A stretch of 43,109 nucleotides of DNA from Bacillota bacterium (GTDB taxonomy: Bacteria > Bacillota > Clostridia > Clostridiales > Clostridiaceae). The stretch covers positions 1 to 43,109 of the forward strand of contig JAJXWJ010000026.1 in the NCBI GenBank assembly GCA_021781655.1, read 5' to 3'. Below the pieces are notes generated by a model that ran no database searches, was not told the origin of the DNA, and saw only the letters and a program-made list of their open reading frames with translations. The translations under genes were made by a program, and so were the position numbers. Below are positions 1 through 8,948 of this stretch, one piece after another (position 1 is the stretch's first letter; every line of letters starts with the position of its first letter).

Positions 1-761
1 TGAACAGAATAGGTTTTTTACCAAATAAAAATAGTGTAGAAGATGTATATAAAATAAGCAAATTGTCAAACCTTGAAGTAGAAGGATTGTTTTCTCACTT
101 TTCCACTGCAGACGAAGAAGATAAAAATTTTGCAAAGGAGCAATTTGAAAAGTACAATTGGTTTTACAGTAAGTTAAAGGAGTTAGACATAAGAGTTAGG
201 CTTAGACATATTGCCAATAGTGCTGCTATTATAGACCTTCCAAACACTCATCTAGATGCTGTAAGGCCAGGAATTATTATTTATGGTTATTATCCTTCAG
301 AAGAGGTAAGCAAGGATAAAATAAATTTAAAACCAGTTATGACTTTAAAAACAAATATTATACACATAAAAAACGTAAAAAAAGGGGAATGTATAAGTTA
401 TGGGAGAAAGTTTCAGTGTGAAAGAGCTTCTAAAATAGCTACATTGCCTGTAGGGTACGCTGATGGGTATACAAGGCTTTTGTTTGGAAAAGCTAAGGTT
501 ATTATAAACGGTAAATTTGCCCCTGTAGTTGGCAGGATTTGCATGGATCAGTGCATGGTGGATATTACAGATATTGACGGAGCTAAAGTAGGAGACGAAG
601 TTATTTTAATGGGTGAAGAAAACAATTTAAAGTTTAATGCAGATGACATAGCCGATTTGATTGGGACTATAAATTACGAAGTAGTATGCATGATTGGTAA
701 AAGGGTACCAAGGATATATATATCAAATGGTAACGTGATTAAAATAAGGAACTACGTGTAA
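1..761 (+). CDS. alr: Alanine racemase, 5'-truncated by window edge
   Basis: PLP-dependent racemase that converts L-alanine to D-alanine for peptidoglycan. Only the C-terminal two thirds lie in the window; the frame is open from base 3. The TIM-barrel part carries the typical NRIGF and LFSHFSTAD stretches and the C-terminal beta domain follows. The segment ECISYGRKF holds the second catalytic tyrosine of the family, and LPVGYADGY and GRICMDQCMVD are conserved alanine racemase signatures. It stands just upstream of mazEF, the same arrangement as alr-ndoAI in Bacillus and clostridia. A strong promoter follows it, so mazEF can be transcribed separately. The family assignment is secure; only the true start is unseen. 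Confidence 0.96.
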   Translation, partial: NRIGFLPNKNSVEDVYKISKLSNLEVEGLFSHFSTADEEDKNFAKEQFEKYNWFYSKLKELDIRVRLRHIANSAAIIDLPNTHLDAVRPGIIIYGYYPSEEVSKDKINLKPVMTLKTNIIHIKNVKKGECISYGRKFQCERASKIATLPVGYADGYTRLLFGKAKVIINGKFAPVVGRICMDQCMVDITDIDGAKVGDEVILMGEENNLKFNADDIADLIGTINYEVVCMIGKRVPRIYISNGNVIKIRNYV

Positions 762-802
762 TATTTTCTTCAAAAAATACTATTAGAAATTTTGCAAATC
801 CT

Positions 803-832
803 TTGACATATTGACGAATTTTAATTTATAAT
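803..832 (+). promoter_or_regulatory. Sigma-A promoter of mazEF
   Basis: A perfect -35 TTGACA (803-808) and a perfect -10 TATAAT (827-832) are separated by 18 bases, about 50 bases before the antitoxin start. A second TTGAC at 811 lies too close to this -10 to serve it. Read directly from sequence; the transcription start is not shown. Confidence 0.75.
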
Positions 833-881
833 TTATATATACATATTTTCGTTTTAGAATATAGGAGGTATAGATTGTCTT

Positions 882-1202
882 ATGTCAAGTTCAAGGAAAT
901 TAGTAGTAAATCTTTCAGATACATTATTTAATGAGTTTGATAAGGCATTAAGCCAAGATTGCAAAAAAAGAAGTGAATTTATTCGTGAAGCAATAATATT
1001 ATATATTGAAGAAAAGAAAAAACTTATTCTAATTGAGGAAATGAAAAAGGGTTATACAGAAATGGCAGAATTAAATTTAGAGTTATGCGAAATAGGATTC
1101 TGTAATGATGTATCTCAGTTAAAAGAATATGAAGTTAAGCTTTCGGAGAGTGATTTTCCAGATGACGATGGTGGTGAAAAGAGGAGATATATTTTATGCT
1201 GA
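882..1202 (+). CDS. mazE: MazE/EndoAI-type antitoxin, ribbon-helix-helix
   Basis: Antitoxin of a chromosomal type II toxin-antitoxin pair. It should bind and neutralise MazF and repress its own promoter. The 106-residue protein begins with a ribbon-helix-helix DNA-binding fold (residues about 5-45: a beta strand RKLVVNLSD, then helices with RSEFIREAI), as in Bacillus EndoAI. The acidic tail ([13 protein letters not shown]) fits a toxin-binding segment. AGGAGG stands at 861-866, 15 bases before the ATG, which is long spacing; a nearer TTG-type start is possible but ATG 882 opens the RHH strand correctly. The 3' end overlaps mazF by 35 bases, so the two are translationally linked. Confidence 0.88.
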   Translation: MSSSRKLVVNLSDTLFNEFDKALSQDCKKRSEFIREAIILYIEEKKKLILIEEMKKGYTEMAELNLELCEIGFCNDVSQLKEYEVKLSESDFPDDDGGEKRRYILC

Positions 1203-1518
1203 TTTAAGTCCTGTTGTAGGATCAGAGCAAGGTGGAATAAGACCTGTAATTATTATACAAAATGATGTTGGAAACAAGTATAGTCCTACAGTAATTATAT
1301 CGGCAATTACGTCACAGATAAATAAGGCAAAGCTTCCTACTCATGTTGAGATTTCTTCTGAAGAGTATGGATTAAATAAAGACTCTGTAGTTTTGCTTGA
1401 ACAAATAAGGACATTAGATAAAAGAAGACTAAAAGAAAAAATTGGGCATATGACTGATACCGATATGGAAAAAGTAGATAGTGCTCTTTTAGTTAGTGTT
1501 GGATTAAGTTGTGAATAA
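1168..1518 (+). CDS. mazF: MazF/NdoA-type endoribonuclease toxin
   Basis: Sequence-specific mRNA interferase of the PemK/MazF family, 116 residues, the normal length. The start at 1168 (ATG GTG GTG) is chosen because it yields [20 protein letters not shown], aligning residue for residue with Bacillus NdoA. With this start the family catalytic residues fall at their usual numbers: Arg25 in GGIRPV and Thr48 in ISAITSQ. An upstream ATG at 1162 would add two residues and cannot be excluded. The start lies inside the mazE coding sequence, so translation is probably coupled. A terminator follows immediately, making this a two-gene operon. Confidence 0.93.
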   Translation: MVVKRGDIFYADLSPVVGSEQGGIRPVIIIQNDVGNKYSPTVIISAITSQINKAKLPTHVEISSEEYGLNKDSVVLLEQIRTLDKRRLKEKIGHMTDTDMEKVDSALLVSVGLSCE

Positions 1519-1526
1519 TTTATATA

Positions 1527-1560
1527 AAATGGTGTCCGAGCCTAAGGATACCATTTTTGT
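1527..1560 (+). terminator. Rho-independent terminator after mazEF
   Basis: Stem AAATGGTGTCC (1527-1537) pairs with GGATACCATTT (1546-1556) with one G-T wobble. The loop is short and a T-rich tract follows. Confidence 0.85.
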
Positions 1561-1755
1561 GTGTTTTTTCATTTTATAATATTAATGCATATTTATTTTA
1601 AATAAATAAAAAAATATATATAAATATGAAAATAAATGTGTTATTATAATTACATAAATAAGCTACACTTTTTATATGAAATACAACCAAATAATACGAC
1701 TTAAAATTAAAAAGTAAAGCATATATAAAATTAATTTAAAGATGGAGGTAATAGT
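1561..1755. other. AT-rich spacer before the transketolase genes
   Basis: About 195 bases of very AT-rich DNA. A TATAAT lies at 1645-1650 and could be a -10 for the transketolase genes, but I see no convincing -35 at the right distance. A ribosome binding site (GGAGG, 1743-1747) precedes the next gene. No small ORF or RNA structure stands out. Confidence 0.4.
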
Positions 1756-2574
1756 ATGGAAAATAAAGTAGCACAATTGAAAGAAATTGCTTCAAGGGTT
1801 AGAAAAAATATTGTAAGTATGATAGCAGAATCAGGTTCAGGTCACCCAGGTGGTTCTCTTTCAGCAGTAGAAATATTAGTAACATTATATTTTAATGAAA
1901 TGAATGTAAATATTGAAGCACCAAAAGATGAAAATAGAGATAGATTCGTACTTTCTAAAGGACACGCTGCACCAGCTTTGTATAGCGTTTTAGCAGAAAA
2001 AGGATTTTTTGATAAAAGCGAGTTGAATAAACTTAGAAAGACTGGGGCTATGCTGCAAGGACATCCTAACATGACCTACACAAAGGGAGTAGATATGTCA
2101 ACTGGTTCTTTAGGTCAAGGTATTTCGGCTGCAGTTGGAATGGCTTTAGCAGGTAAAATAGATAAAAAAGCATATAAGGTTTTTGCATTATTAGGAGATG
2201 GCGAGCTCGAAGAAGGTCAAGTATGGGAAGCAGCTATGGCAGCAGCTCATTATAAACTAAATAACTTAATTGCTTTCGTAGATAATAATGGACTTCAAAT
2301 AGATGGAAAATGTGAAGATGTAATGAATCCTGCACCAATTAGCAACAAATTTGAAGCTTTTAACTGGAATGTTATTTGCGCTGATGGTCACGATTTTACA
2401 GCTTTAATGGATGCTATAAAGGAAGCTTATAAGGTAACTGATAAGCCTACAGTTATAGTATGCAAAACTGTAAAGGGTAAGGGCGTAAGCTTTATGGAAA
2501 ATGAAGCAGGCTGGCATGGAACTGCACCAAATAAAGAACAATGCGAAAAAGCTATTGAAGAACTTAGTATATAA
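1756..2574 (+). CDS. Transketolase, N-terminal (TPP-binding) subunit
   Basis: First half of a split transketolase, the two-carbon ketol transfer enzyme of the non-oxidative pentose phosphate pathway. The 272-residue protein has the N-terminal thiamine diphosphate domain: SGHPGGSLSAVEIL near residue 30, LSKGHAAPALY near 70, TGSLGQGIS near 115, and the TPP motif starting GDGELEEGQVWEA (about 150) and ending in the NN of VDNNGLQIDG. The pyrimidine-binding half is the next gene, 12 bases downstream, so the two form a heteromeric enzyme, common in clostridia, archaea and some other bacteria. AGGTAATAG with an upstream GGAGG gives a good ribosome site at the ATG. Confidence 0.95.
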   Translation: MENKVAQLKEIASRVRKNIVSMIAESGSGHPGGSLSAVEILVTLYFNEMNVNIEAPKDENRDRFVLSKGHAAPALYSVLAEKGFFDKSELNKLRKTGAMLQGHPNMTYTKGVDMSTGSLGQGISAAVGMALAGKIDKKAYKVFALLGDGELEEGQVWEAAMAAAHYKLNNLIAFVDNNGLQIDGKCEDVMNPAPISNKFEAFNWNVICADGHDFTALMDAIKEAYKVTDKPTVIVCKTVKGKGVSFMENEAGWHGTAPNKEQCEKAIEELSI

Positions 2575-2586
2575 GGGGGAGAGAAA

Positions 2587-3528
2587 ATGGGAAATAAGAT
2601 TGCAACAAGAGAAGCATATGGTAAAACTTTGGCAAAGATAGGACTAGAAAACGAACAAATTGTAGTTTTAGATGCAGATTTATCAAAATCCACTAAAACT
2701 GCTGATTTTAAAAATGTTTGTGCAGATAGATTTATAAATATGGGAATAGCAGAAGGAAATATGATGTCTGTTGCAGCTGGTCTTGCAGCAGCAGGGAAAA
2801 CCGTTTTTGCAAGTACCTTTGCTATTTTTGCAGCAGGCAGAGCTTTTGAGCAGATTAGAAACTCTATTTGCTATCCTAAATTAAATGTTAAGGTATGTGC
2901 AACGCATGCAGGTATAACTGTTGGTGAAGATGGTGCTTCCCATCAATCGGTAGAAGATTTAGCTTTAATGAGAAGTATTCCAAATATGACGGTTATTAGC
3001 CCAAGTGATGCAGTTGAAACTGAAGCAACTATAAAAGCTGTAGCACAGTATAACGGACCATGTTACGTGAGACTTGGAAGACTACCTGTTAATATTGTAA
3101 ATTCTAATTCAGATTATAAATTTGAAATAGGTAAGGGTGTAACTTTAAAAGAAGGAACTAAAGCAACTATAATTGCTACAGGAATAATGGTAGATGAGGC
3201 GATTTTAGCTAGTGACATTTTAAAAGCAGAAGGCATTGATGTTAGAGTTATAAATATTCATACTATAAAGCCTATTGATAAGGACATAATAATAAAAGCT
3301 GCTAAAGAAACTAAGGTTATTATTACAGCTGAAGAACATAGCGTTATTGGAGGCCTTGGCTCAGCGGTTTCAGAGGTTACTAGCGAAGAGTATCCTGTTC
3401 CAGTTTTAAAGGTAGGCTTAATGGATACCTTTGGTGAAAGCGGAAAACCAATGGAGCTTCTTAAAAAATATAATTTAACTGCAGAAGAAATAGCATGTAA
3501 AGTTAGAAAAGGAATTTCCATGCTATAA
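2587..3528 (+). CDS. Transketolase, C-terminal (pyrimidine-binding) subunit
   Basis: Second half of the split transketolase, 313 residues, containing the pyrimidine-binding domain (residues about 1-160: VLDADLSKSTKT, RFINMGIAEGNM with the conserved glutamate, HAGITVGEDGASHQ) and the transketolase C-terminal domain (about 185-310, EEHSVIGGLGSAV). It pairs with the preceding TPP-binding subunit to form the active site at their interface. GGGGGAG lies just before the ATG. A paralogous family member, DXP synthase, also has these domains but as one long chain with different motifs. Confidence 0.95.
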   Translation: MGNKIATREAYGKTLAKIGLENEQIVVLDADLSKSTKTADFKNVCADRFINMGIAEGNMMSVAAGLAAAGKTVFASTFAIFAAGRAFEQIRNSICYPKLNVKVCATHAGITVGEDGASHQSVEDLALMRSIPNMTVISPSDAVETEATIKAVAQYNGPCYVRLGRLPVNIVNSNSDYKFEIGKGVTLKEGTKATIIATGIMVDEAILASDILKAEGIDVRVINIHTIKPIDKDIIIKAAKETKVIITAEEHSVIGGLGSAVSEVTSEEYPVPVLKVGLMDTFGESGKPMELLKKYNLTAEEIACKVRKGISML

Positions 3529-3544
3529 AATAATGAGGTGTGCT

Positions 3545-4396
3545 ATGAAAATACTAAAAGAATATTTGATTATTACTTTAGGGTTTATAATAGTCGCAAT
3601 TGGAATTACATTGTTTTTAGAGCCAAATAAAATTGCTGGCGGAGGGGTAATGGGATTAGCTATTATTATCAATAGCTATTTTAAGTACCTCTCCGTAGGT
3701 CTTTTAATGACTATATTAAATACTTTATTATTTATAGTCGCTTTTTCTGTTATTGGAGGAAAATTTGGTGTTAAAACGGTATATTCTAGTTTTGGACTTT
3801 CCCTAGCCGTACTTGTAATAGATAAGTTTAAATTTACTCAGGCTATTACAACAAATTTGATGCTTGCAACAATTTTTGGAACTTTAATCAGTGGAATTGG
3901 CATGGGCATAGTATTTAATCGAAATGCATCTACTGGTGGAACAGATATACTAGCAAAAATAATCAATAAGTTTTTTCATATTGATATAGGTAAGGCTTTG
4001 CTTTTGGTAGATTTAGCTGTAACCTTGTGGGCAGGGTTTGCTCTTGGCCCAGATATAGGTATGTATTCGCTTCTTTCGGTAATAATAACTGGATTTACCA
4101 TTGATAATGTTATTGAAGGACTTAACAAGTGTAAGCAAATTATGATTATAAGCAGAAAAAACAATGCTATTTGTGAATATATTATTAAAGATTTAGATAG
4201 AGGATGCACTCTTTTAAACGGTGTAGGAGGATATACTTCAAAAGAAACTTTGATATTATATACTGTATTAAATAGGAACGAGTTTATTAAGCTAAAGCAA
4301 TATATAAAAGAAATTGACCCCAATGCATTTATTACTATAAGCGATGCTCATGAGGTTTTAGGTGAAGGCTTTAAAAATATTATTGGTGAAGATTAA
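3545..4396 (+). CDS. YitT-family membrane protein (DUF161/DUF2179)
   Basis: Integral membrane protein of unknown substrate. Five or so hydrophobic helices fill residues about 5-190 (DUF161/YitT fold, with GGGVMGLAI and the conserved ASTGGTDILAKI), followed by a soluble DUF2179 domain of about 80 residues (SRKNNAICEYIIKDLDRGCT onward) that is structurally PII-like. The ATG at 3545 is preferred over an ATG at 3533 because GAGGTG sits between them at the right spacing. It starts 16 bases after the transketolase genes and could be read through from them. The family is well defined; a transport or sensing role is only inferred. Confidence 0.9.
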   Translation: MKILKEYLIITLGFIIVAIGITLFLEPNKIAGGGVMGLAIIINSYFKYLSVGLLMTILNTLLFIVAFSVIGGKFGVKTVYSSFGLSLAVLVIDKFKFTQAITTNLMLATIFGTLISGIGMGIVFNRNASTGGTDILAKIINKFFHIDIGKALLLVDLAVTLWAGFALGPDIGMYSLLSVIITGFTIDNVIEGLNKCKQIMIISRKNNAICEYIIKDLDRGCTLLNGVGGYTSKETLILYTVLNRNEFIKLKQYIKEIDPNAFITISDAHEVLGEGFKNIIGED

Positions 4397-4536
4397 TTTA
4401 TTCGTATTGAAAGAAAACGATAGTCATGATAGAATTTACTTTATATGAATATTTTACAGCTAGTAAACTTTACGTTAATTTATTAGTATATAATGTGTAT
4501 AATATACTAAAATTAATTTTGTTATTTAAATTGTTG

Positions 4537-4545
4537 TGTTATAAT
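4537..4545 (+). promoter_or_regulatory. Extended -10 promoter of ftsEX
   Basis: TGTTATAAT (4537-4545) is a perfect extended -10 element about 57 bases before ftsE. No good -35 stands 17 bases upstream (a TTGTTA at 4519 gives only 15), which is tolerated with an extended -10. Confidence 0.55.
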
Positions 4546-4601
4546 AAAAAACATGCAAGAAAGAAATTTGTAGAAATTTTATTTGTTGGGGAGAAAAAAA
4601 T

Positions 4602-5288
4602 ATGATTGAATTTAGAAATGTCAGCAAAATATATGGAAATGATGTTGTTGCAATTTCCAATGTTAACTTAACTATCGATAAGGGCGAGTTCATTTTCCTT
4701 GTTGGACCAAGTGGAGCAGGAAAATCTACTATTATTAAGCTTCTTACAAAGGAAATTGAACCTACATCAGGAAGTATAGTAGTTAGCGATATCGATATAA
4801 CGCAATTAACAAGAAATAAAATTCCATATTACAGAAGAAAGATAGGAATGATTTTTCAGGACTATAAGCTTATACCTACCCTTAATATTTATGAAAATGT
4901 TGCCTTTGCTTTAAGGGTAATAGGTGCAAGTCATAAAGATATAAAAAAGAAGGTTCATCTCGTATTATCTTTGGTGGGACTATCAGATAAGTATAAGGAC
5001 TTTCCTACTCAGCTTTCTGGTGGAGAGCAGCAAAGAGTTGCAATTGCAAGAGCTATTGTAAATAACCCTACAGTTTTAATTGCGGACGAGCCTACTGGAA
5101 ATCTAGACCCAGATACAGCTCAAGAAATAATGAACATAATTAGTGACATTAATAGAGCTGGTACTACTGTTTTGATGGCTACCCATGCTAGGGACATAGT
5201 AAATGATATGAAAAAGAGAGTTATTGCTATAGAAAACGGAATGTTGGCAAGAGATGAAGAAAGGGGTAGCTACAATTATGAGGATTAG
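4602..5288 (+). CDS. ftsE: Cell-division ABC ATPase FtsE
   Basis: ATPase partner of FtsX. In Gram-positives FtsEX is not a transporter but transmits ATP hydrolysis across the membrane to activate peptidoglycan hydrolases during division or elongation. The 228-residue chain has Walker A GPSGAGKST (about 36-44), Q-loop in GMIFQDYKLIP, signature LSGGEQQRVAIARAI (about 136-150), Walker B VLIADEPTGNLD and the H-loop ATHARDIV. Length and motifs are typical. GGGGAG precedes the ATG. Its last 11 bases overlap ftsX, implying translational coupling. Confidence 0.97.
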   Translation: MIEFRNVSKIYGNDVVAISNVNLTIDKGEFIFLVGPSGAGKSTIIKLLTKEIEPTSGSIVVSDIDITQLTRNKIPYYRRKIGMIFQDYKLIPTLNIYENVAFALRVIGASHKDIKKKVHLVLSLVGLSDKYKDFPTQLSGGEQQRVAIARAIVNNPTVLIADEPTGNLDPDTAQEIMNIISDINRAGTTVLMATHARDIVNDMKKRVIAIENGMLARDEERGSYNYED

Positions 5289-6174
5289 TACATTAAACTT
5301 ATTTGTAAGAGATGCGTTAAAAAGCCTTAGACGTAATACTACTATAAGTATTGCCTCAGTTGCAACTGTTATGGCTACACTATTTGTTTTAGGTGCATTT
5401 CTTTTGTTCTTATTGGATGTTAAAATTGCAATTACTGGCGTTGATTCACAATTAGAAATAAACGTATATCTAACAAATAACATAAAAATTACCGATCAAC
5501 AAAATATATACAACAAAATTAAAAGTGCTAGCGGAGTAACTAGTGTAACCTTTAAAAGTAAAGCACAAGCTTTAGCTGATTGGAAAAAAGAGCTAGGAAG
5601 TAAAAATCAAAATTTAATAGCAGGAATGGAAAGCGACAATCCGCTTCCAGATGCTTATGTAATAAAAGTAAATGGACCTAATGATGTTCCTAAAATAGTT
5701 TCATATATTAAAGGTTTGCCTGGTATAGAACAAATTAGTGATGGGCAAAGTTATGCCCAAAAACTATCTATAATTACCGGTACAATTCAATGGATTGGAG
5801 TAGTGCTATTCATTATACTTATTGCTGTATCACTATTTTTAATTAGTAATACTATAAGGCTTACGGTGTATTCAAGACGTAGAGAAATAAGTATAATGAA
5901 GTATATAGGAGCTACAGATTGGTTTATTAGGTGGCCTTTCATTTTTGAAGGTATGATTATTGGCTTTATGGGAGCAGTTTTGGCTGTAATTGCAGTATAT
6001 CTTTTATATAATTTTGTTTACGACAAAATGACTTCTAACAGCCTTACTATGTTTATGACCTTTATTCAGCCTTCCTTTGTATTAACAACTATGTCCTGGG
6101 GATTTGTACTAGTGGGCATAGTAATAGGTGCTATTGGTAGTACCATAGTTATTAGAAAATTTTTATTGGTATAA
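5278..6174 (+). CDS. ftsX: Cell-division membrane protein FtsX
   Basis: Membrane subunit of the FtsEX complex, 298 residues. It has a short cytoplasmic N-terminus, one transmembrane helix (about residues 25-45), an extracellular loop of about 110 residues (containing SGVTSVTFKSKAQAL and LPDAYVIKV) that in other species binds the hydrolase partner, then three more helices with a conserved cytoplasmic loop RREISIMKYIGAT. The ATG at 5278 is preferred to an upstream in-frame start at 5254 because it gives the normal FtsX N-terminus and has AAGGGG 8-14 bases upstream. A terminator follows. Confidence 0.95.
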   Translation: MRISTLNLFVRDALKSLRRNTTISIASVATVMATLFVLGAFLLFLLDVKIAITGVDSQLEINVYLTNNIKITDQQNIYNKIKSASGVTSVTFKSKAQALADWKKELGSKNQNLIAGMESDNPLPDAYVIKVNGPNDVPKIVSYIKGLPGIEQISDGQSYAQKLSIITGTIQWIGVVLFIILIAVSLFLISNTIRLTVYSRRREISIMKYIGATDWFIRWPFIFEGMIIGFMGAVLAVIAVYLLYNFVYDKMTSNSLTMFMTFIQPSFVLTTMSWGFVLVGIVIGAIGSTIVIRKFLLV

Positions 6175-6180
6175 AAATAT

Positions 6181-6217
6181 GGCATGCAAGACAAAAGTTT
6201 TGTGTGCCGATTTTTTT
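6181..6217 (+). terminator. Rho-independent terminator after ftsEX
   Basis: Imperfect hairpin: GGCA, a two-base mismatch, CAA, a G-T wobble and AC close on an AAAA loop, with the complementary arm ending TGCC at 6208. A run of seven T follows at 6211-6217. Confidence 0.75.
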
Positions 6218-6256
6218 ACACAAAACAAAAAGAAATATGTTTTTTATTTTAACTAA

Positions 6257-6265
6257 TGTTATAAT
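6257..6265 (+). promoter_or_regulatory. Extended -10 promoter of ctpA
   Basis: TGTTATAAT (6257-6265), identical to the element before ftsE, lies 42 bases before the ctpA start. The -35 region is weak. Confidence 0.55.
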
Positions 6266-6306
6266 TAACTCATATTTACATAAAAATAAACAGAGAGGTG
6301 TAGACA

Positions 6307-7527
6307 TTGAATAAAAGCAAAAAAATTTGGATTGCAGTTACAGTAGCGTTAATAGTTGTTACGAACATAGGAACTTATTTTTTAGGACCGATAATTTCAG
6401 AGAATTTGCCTTTTGGTAACGTTATAATCGATAGAAATTTATATAATGAAGTTGCACAGTTTCAGAAGTTATTTTTAGTAAAAAGTGAGCTTGAAGCTTA
6501 TTATAGTGGAAAAATAAATGAAAATAATCTTGTTACTGATGCAATTAAAGGAATGACTAATAGTTTAAACGATCCTTATACGGTATTTATGGATCAAAGT
6601 GAAACTAAAGCCTTTAATTCTGAAATTCAAGGTCAGCAGTATGTTGGGATAGGAGCACAGGTTAGCACAAAAGGAAATAATATAATTATCGTAGCACCTT
6701 TTGATGGCTCACCAGCACAAAAAGCAGGTATTATGCCTTATGATGTATTATTAAAAATAGATGGCACAGCAGTTACTGCAAAGGATCTTGATAAAGCGGT
6801 AGCTATGATGAAGGGCAAAGCTGGAACTAAAGTTACTTTAACTATTGAAAGACAGGGAAAAGGAACCATTAATGTGGATGTAACTAGGGAAAATGTTGTT
6901 TATAACACAGTAAGCGGTAATATGGTTAATAATAATATAGGCTATATTCATATGAGTATGTTTGATGAAAATACTGGAGCTAATTTTGATAAAAAGCTAG
7001 AAGAACTTAAAAAGCAAGGAGCAAAAGGTCTAATAATAGATTTAAGAGATAATGGCGGTGGACTTTTAACAGATTGTATAGATGTTGCTTCAAATTTTGT
7101 GGATAAAAACAAAACTTTAGTATATACTGTGGATAAAAATAACTATAAGGACGTATCGTATTCTAGCGGAGGAGATTCTATTGGAATGCCTTTAGTTTTA
7201 CTTGTAAATGGCAATACTGCAAGTGCATCGGAAATATTTACTGGGGTAGTTAAAGATTATAAGCTTGGAACCATAGTTGGTGAAAAAACCTTTGGAAAAG
7301 GTATAGTTCAAAATACTTTTGATACTGGAGATAACACTCTTCTTAAGGTTACAATTGCAAAATGGTACACTCCACTTGGAGAAAATATAAATCATACTGG
7401 TTTTAAGCCTGATGTTGAAGTTGACTTCCCACAATATGAAACTGAACTTCAAAATAATACGTATTCTATAAACACAGACCAGCAATATAATAAGGCGCTA
7501 GAAATACTAAAAGCTAAAGTTAAGTAA
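6307..7527 (+). CDS. ctpA: C-terminal processing serine protease CtpA/CtpB type
   Basis: Membrane-anchored S41-family peptidase, 406 residues, acting outside the membrane. A short cytoplasmic N-terminus and one signal-anchor helix (residues about 6-28) are followed by a substrate-capping region, a PDZ domain (about 110-200: YVGIGAQV, SPAQKAGIMPYDVLLKIDG) and the S41 catalytic core. The Ser-Lys pair is visible: Ser306 in GNTASASEIF and Lys331 in GEKTFGKGIVQ, 25 residues apart as in Bacillus CtpB, with Gln335. The start is TTG with GAGAGGTG at 6293-6300. Its neighbours ftsEX and a MinJ-like PDZ protein repeat the Bacillus ftsEX-ctpB-minJ order. Substrate unknown. Confidence 0.94.
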   Translation: MNKSKKIWIAVTVALIVVTNIGTYFLGPIISENLPFGNVIIDRNLYNEVAQFQKLFLVKSELEAYYSGKINENNLVTDAIKGMTNSLNDPYTVFMDQSETKAFNSEIQGQQYVGIGAQVSTKGNNIIIVAPFDGSPAQKAGIMPYDVLLKIDGTAVTAKDLDKAVAMMKGKAGTKVTLTIERQGKGTINVDVTRENVVYNTVSGNMVNNNIGYIHMSMFDENTGANFDKKLEELKKQGAKGLIIDLRDNGGGLLTDCIDVASNFVDKNKTLVYTVDKNNYKDVSYSSGGDSIGMPLVLLVNGNTASASEIFTGVVKDYKLGTIVGEKTFGKGIVQNTFDTGDNTLLKVTIAKWYTPLGENINHTGFKPDVEVDFPQYETELQNNTYSINTDQQYNKALEILKAKVK

Positions 7528-7555
7528 TAGCATTGGAGAGGGGAATAGTATTTTC

Positions 7556-8854
7556 ATGGATATAGCAATATACACTATTAGAGCGGTTTCTCAGATGATT
7601 TTTTCACCTGAATATTTATTAATGTTAGTACTTCTCATAGCTATATTGTATTCAAGAAACAAAAAAACAGCTATGATGCAAAAAATGATAATAGGCGAAA
7701 GTTCAGTTTCGCCTTTTGAACTAACCATTTCTCAAGTTGTACTTGGTATAATAGCTGGTATTTTAGCTAGTGTAATATTAGCATACCTAGGAATTATTTT
7801 TACTGACTATCAAATGATACTTATATTATTTATGGTATCTATATTGTTAATGCTTGCTGGAGCTAAATACATTTGCTTTTCCTATTCTGGTGGAATAATA
7901 GCTGTAATTAGCGTGGCAATACAACTTTACGAAAAATATTTTAATGTCAAGCTGCCACAAATTGACTTTTTAAAGGTTGATGTTTTAATGCTTGTTTCAC
8001 TTATAGGTGTGCTTCACATTATAGAAGGTTTACTTGTAATTATAGATGGAAAGCAAGGTGCAATTCCTGTTTTTACAAATAGAAATAATGAAATAATAGG
8101 TGGCTTTGTGTTTAAAAGGTACTGGGTCTTACCTTTAGTAGTTTTATTTATGATACAAGGTGCAAATGTGGATGCTGGCAGTGTAACTCAAGTTGCCCAG
8201 CCTAGCTGGTGGCCTTTAATAAGGTCTGCCTCCTATGGCCTTTTAAGTACAGCAATTTTAAGTGCAGCCTGCTTTTTTGGAATGATAGGCTACAGTTCTG
8301 TTACCTTTACCAAAACAAAAAATCAAAAGGTATTATCCTCAGGGCTTTTTATTATGGGATACGGAATTATTATGGTTTTAATTGCACAGGCTGCAAAGGT
8401 TGACCTGTTAGCTCAGCTTTTAATAGGGGTGTTAATGCCATTATTTCATGAAATAATGCTTAGGCTGCAAACTTATTTAGAATTAAAAAGTTTACCAAAG
8501 TATGTTAGCAGTGATGATGGACTTATGGTGCTTGAAGTAGCTCCACAGTCTCCTGCCTTTGAAATGGGCATTAAACCGGGAGATGTTTTAGTGTCGCTAA
8601 ACGATAAAAAAATAACTAATGAAGAAGATATGCTTTCTGCCATGAGTGAAGTTTCAAATTTTATATGGTTAAAAATTAAAAATGTACAAGGTAAGTTAAA
8701 AGAAATTGATTACAATAAGATGAATAGAAGCAAAAGATTAGGAATAGTTTTTGTTCCAAGAGGAGTTCCTAAAGATAGAGTTGTTGTTAAGTATGAAAAA
8801 GAAGCCTTTAAGGACATTTTGGATAAAATAAAAAAAGATAATAGCAACAAATAA
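7556..8854 (+). CDS. Polytopic membrane protein with C-terminal PDZ domain (MinJ-like)
   Basis: 432 residues: about eight to ten hydrophobic segments over residues 10-305, then a PDZ domain (about 315-390, with VLEVAPQSPAFEMGIKPGD as its binding groove) facing the cytoplasm. The architecture and position after ftsEX-ctpA match MinJ/YvjD of Bacillus, the bridge between DivIVA and MinD in division-site selection. I call it MinJ-like on architecture and synteny, not on close sequence recognition; other topological or scaffold roles are possible. GGAGAGGGGAA precedes the ATG. A terminator closes the ctpA operon after it. Confidence 0.82.
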   Translation: MDIAIYTIRAVSQMIFSPEYLLMLVLLIAILYSRNKKTAMMQKMIIGESSVSPFELTISQVVLGIIAGILASVILAYLGIIFTDYQMILILFMVSILLMLAGAKYICFSYSGGIIAVISVAIQLYEKYFNVKLPQIDFLKVDVLMLVSLIGVLHIIEGLLVIIDGKQGAIPVFTNRNNEIIGGFVFKRYWVLPLVVLFMIQGANVDAGSVTQVAQPSWWPLIRSASYGLLSTAILSAACFFGMIGYSSVTFTKTKNQKVLSSGLFIMGYGIIMVLIAQAAKVDLLAQLLIGVLMPLFHEIMLRLQTYLELKSLPKYVSSDDGLMVLEVAPQSPAFEMGIKPGDVLVSLNDKKITNEEDMLSAMSEVSNFIWLKIKNVQGKLKEIDYNKMNRSKRLGIVFVPRGVPKDRVVVKYEKEAFKDILDKIKKDNSNK

Positions 8855-8861
8855 AATAATT

Positions 8862-8906
8862 GACCATGCTAAATTAGTATATTAAACTAAGGGCATGGTC
8901 TTTATT
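8862..8906 (+). terminator. Rho-independent terminator
   Basis: GACCATGC (8862-8869) pairs with GCATGGTC (8893-8900). The 23-base loop contains further AT pairing, and TTTATT follows. Confidence 0.7.
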
Positions 8907-8912
8907 ACTTTA

Positions 8913-8941
8913 TTGACAATTTCAAAATTAAAGTATAAAAT
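8913..8941 (+). promoter_or_regulatory. Sigma-A promoter of uvrBA
   Basis: Perfect -35 TTGACA (8913-8918) and -10 TAAAAT (8936-8941, five of six) with 17-base spacing. A LexA-type box lies seven bases downstream. Confidence 0.7.
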
Positions 8942-8948
8942 TATTATA

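Noticed and set aside
1129-1167. Earlier start for mazF at 1129
   Set aside because: It would add 13 residues overlapping mazE further, and the 1168 start places catalytic Arg25 and Thr48 at their family positions.
1842-2693. Long minus-strand open frames opposite the transketolase, uvrB, uvrA, dnaE and pyk genes
   Set aside because: They are shadows of well-identified + strand genes, lack ribosome sites and show no family motifs.
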